Positions 62,720 to 64,000 of a stretch of 64,000 bases of DNA are shown here, piece after piece (within the stretch, counting starts at the first letter, position 1; the number at the start of each line of letters is the position of its first letter). The notes below the pieces were generated by a model. The model was not told where the DNA came from and ran no database searches. It saw nothing but the letters and a program-made list of their open reading frames with translations. Both the position numbers and the translations under genes were made by a program. This stretch comes from Lentzea kentuckyensis (GTDB lineage Bacteria > Actinomycetota > Actinomycetes > Mycobacteriales > Pseudonocardiaceae). The stretch spans positions 86,317 through 150,316 of the forward strand of contig NZ_MUYM01000003.1 in NCBI RefSeq assembly GCF_002150765.1, written 5' to 3'.

Positions 62720-63480
62720 TGCTTCCCGTCGACGACCTCGGTGAGCCGGTGCCGGTCGACCAGCCCCGGCGCGTGGTCAGCCTGGTGCCGTCGATCACCG
62801 AGGCCGTCGCGGTCAGCGTGCACGCATGTCTCGTGGGTGCCACGGACTACTGCACCCATCCGTCCGATTTGGACGTTCAACGGGTCGGCGGCTCCAAGTA
62901 CCCGGACGTCGCCAAGGTCATGGACCTCGATCCGGACCTCGTCATCGCGAACTCCGAGGAAAACCGCGCCGAGGACGTCGACCGGTTGCGCGCCAACGGC
63001 ATCAGGGTCTGGGTGACCGAGGCGCCCGCGACCGTGCCGATGGCGCTGAAGTCGTTGCGCCGCCTGTTCGCCACGGCCTGGGACCTCGAACCCGGCTGGC
63101 TCACCCAGGCCGAAGACCTGTGGCGTGAGACGAAACCGGCGAAGCTCACCGCGTTGATCCCGGTCTGGCGGCGTCCGTGGGTCGTCGTCGGTCGCGATAC
63201 TTTCGCCACCGATGTGTTGCGGCGCCTGGGAATCGAGAACGTCTACGCCTCACACGAGGAGCGCTACCCGCGGCCGAGCCTCGAAGAGCTCAACGACAAG
63301 CGCCCTGACCTGGTGATCCTGCCCGACGAGCCGTACGTGTTCACCCACGAAGACGGCCCGGAAAGCTTCCCCGGGCTGCCCTATGCGCTGGTCAACGGCC
63401 GACACCTGACGTGGTACGGCCCGTCGCTGGTGGAAGCGCGAGCGAGCCTCGAACGAGCCCTGGACTACGGCCAGGGTTGA
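62719..63480 (+). CDS. BtuF-like helical-backbone metal-receptor-family protein without signal peptide
   Basis: 253 residues, ATG at 62719 overlapping the previous TGA, with GGAG upstream. Periplasmic-binding-type fold: RVVSLVPSITEAV, GATDYCTHP, YPDVAKVMDLDPDLVIANSEEN, RRLGIENVY, LNDKRPDLVILPDEPYVF. The family usually binds cobalamin or iron-siderophores on the cell surface, but here there is no signal peptide or lipobox and no transporter genes follow. A cytosolic role, perhaps cofactor binding, is possible. Confidence 0.78.
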   Translation: MLPVDDLGEPVPVDQPRRVVSLVPSITEAVAVSVHACLVGATDYCTHPSDLDVQRVGGSKYPDVAKVMDLDPDLVIANSEENRAEDVDRLRANGIRVWVTEAPATVPMALKSLRRLFATAWDLEPGWLTQAEDLWRETKPAKLTALIPVWRRPWVVVGRDTFATDVLRRLGIENVYASHEERYPRPSLEELNDKRPDLVILPDEPYVFTHEDGPESFPGLPYALVNGRHLTWYGPSLVEARASLERALDYGQG

Positions 63481-63530
63481 CAACCACAGGTGGATTCGCG
63501 AAACCCGGAGCGCTGCCAAGATCCTCGCCC

Positions 63531-63956
63531 ATGGGGAAACTAGCCGCGATCATCGCCACCGCCGCCGCCGTCACGACCCTGACCGCCGTCCCGGCCTCGG
63601 CCGAGCCGGTCGTCATGTACCAGCTGTCCGGCACCAGCCGCTGTCTCGCCGACACCGGCACCAACGTGGTTCTGCAGCCCTGCACCAGGACGTCCGACGC
63701 GCAGCGCTGGATCGTGCCGATCACCGACAACGTGGACTGGCCGCACAACATCGCCACCGACAAGTGCCTCGGCGCCACCGCCGCCGGTGACGTCCTCGGC
63801 CAGGCCTGCAGCTCCGGCAGCACCCGCTGGCGCCGCGTCCCGACCACCGGCTCGTCGTTCCAGTTCCGCAACGCGGCCAACGGAAAGTGCCTGACCGCGT
63901 CGGTGACCGTCGCGACGTGCACGACGTCGAGCGCGAAGTGGGTCGGCCTGCGCTAA
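63531..63956 (+). CDS. Small secreted ricin-B-type lectin (RICIN)
   Basis: 141 residues with a signal peptide (cleavage near VPASA-EPVV) and a single beta-trefoil: three repeats with QxW-like positions (DAQRWIVPI, STRWRRV, SAKWVGL) and paired Cys (RCL...QPC, KCL...ACS, KCL...TCT). It probably binds extracellular carbohydrate. A stand-alone lectin without an enzyme domain. Confidence 0.85.
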   Translation: MGKLAAIIATAAAVTTLTAVPASAEPVVMYQLSGTSRCLADTGTNVVLQPCTRTSDAQRWIVPITDNVDWPHNIATDKCLGATAAGDVLGQACSSGSTRWRRVPTTGSSFQFRNAANGKCLTASVTVATCTTSSAKWVGLR

Positions 63957-64000
63957 TGCTGCACCTGCAAGTTGGTTGTAGTTACGAGCCGATGTAATCG

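Overview
The window is high-GC actinobacterial DNA, most likely from a filamentous Pseudonocardiaceae-type actinomycete. The indicators are a large NRPS locus with AfsR/SARP regulators, an F420-dependent reductase, an Rv2228c-like RNase H/phosphatase fusion, type A RNase P RNA, GTG and TTG starts, and many secreted proteins. The genus assignment is inference.

Left part (1-16.8 kb) is the edge of an NRPS gene cluster. Four minus-strand genes form one operon: a SyrP-like oxygenase, an asparagine-oxygenase-like enzyme, NRPS-1 (T-C-A-T) and NRPS-2 (C-A-T-C-A..., running off the left edge). Two of the three adenylation domains carry the asparagine pocket signature, which fits the neighbouring asparagine-hydroxylase-like gene, so a peptide containing hydroxy-asparagine is a reasonable inference. 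Next come a two-gene membrane/secreted pair with YtkA/FixH-like features and two divergent AfsR-type regulators.

The 17.0-30.9 kb part encodes secreted and surface proteins. These are a CAP-domain protein, a tachylectin-like double beta-propeller protein, and a divergent 3248-residue Rhs/YD-repeat polymorphic toxin. The toxin has a Hint domain, a C-terminal zinc deaminase-type toxin and an overlapping immunity gene.

The 30.9-44.2 kb part is a mosaic of gene debris and a decayed integrative element. Fragments of a phospholipase-like gene and of serine-recombinase 3' ends lie on both sides of an intact secreted phosphodiesterase/5'-nucleotidase fusion. From about 35.4 kb to a tRNA-Leu(GAG) gene at 44.1 kb there is lower-GC cargo, a YobI-like NTPase and a Shedu-like nuclease (both probably defence). 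It is followed by the wreckage of an actinobacterial integrative and conjugative element (AICE) transfer/integration module: a truncated DUF5753 regulator, and a truncated FtsK-type transfer gene fused in frame to a recombinase that has lost its catalytic-serine region and is frameshifted. The recombinase 3' end overlaps the tRNA gene.

The right part (44.2-64 kb) looks like chromosomal backbone. It has RNase H/phosphatase, an FMN reductase, rnpB with a strong terminator, a subtilase, threonine synthase, a DUF6345 secreted protein, an orphan exporter permease and a small DNA-binding protein. It then has a compact T4SS-like operon (VirB2/3/4/6/8/1-like) without relaxase or coupling protein, an RNB ribonuclease, an NADPH:F420 reductase, a BtuF-like protein and a ricin-type lectin.
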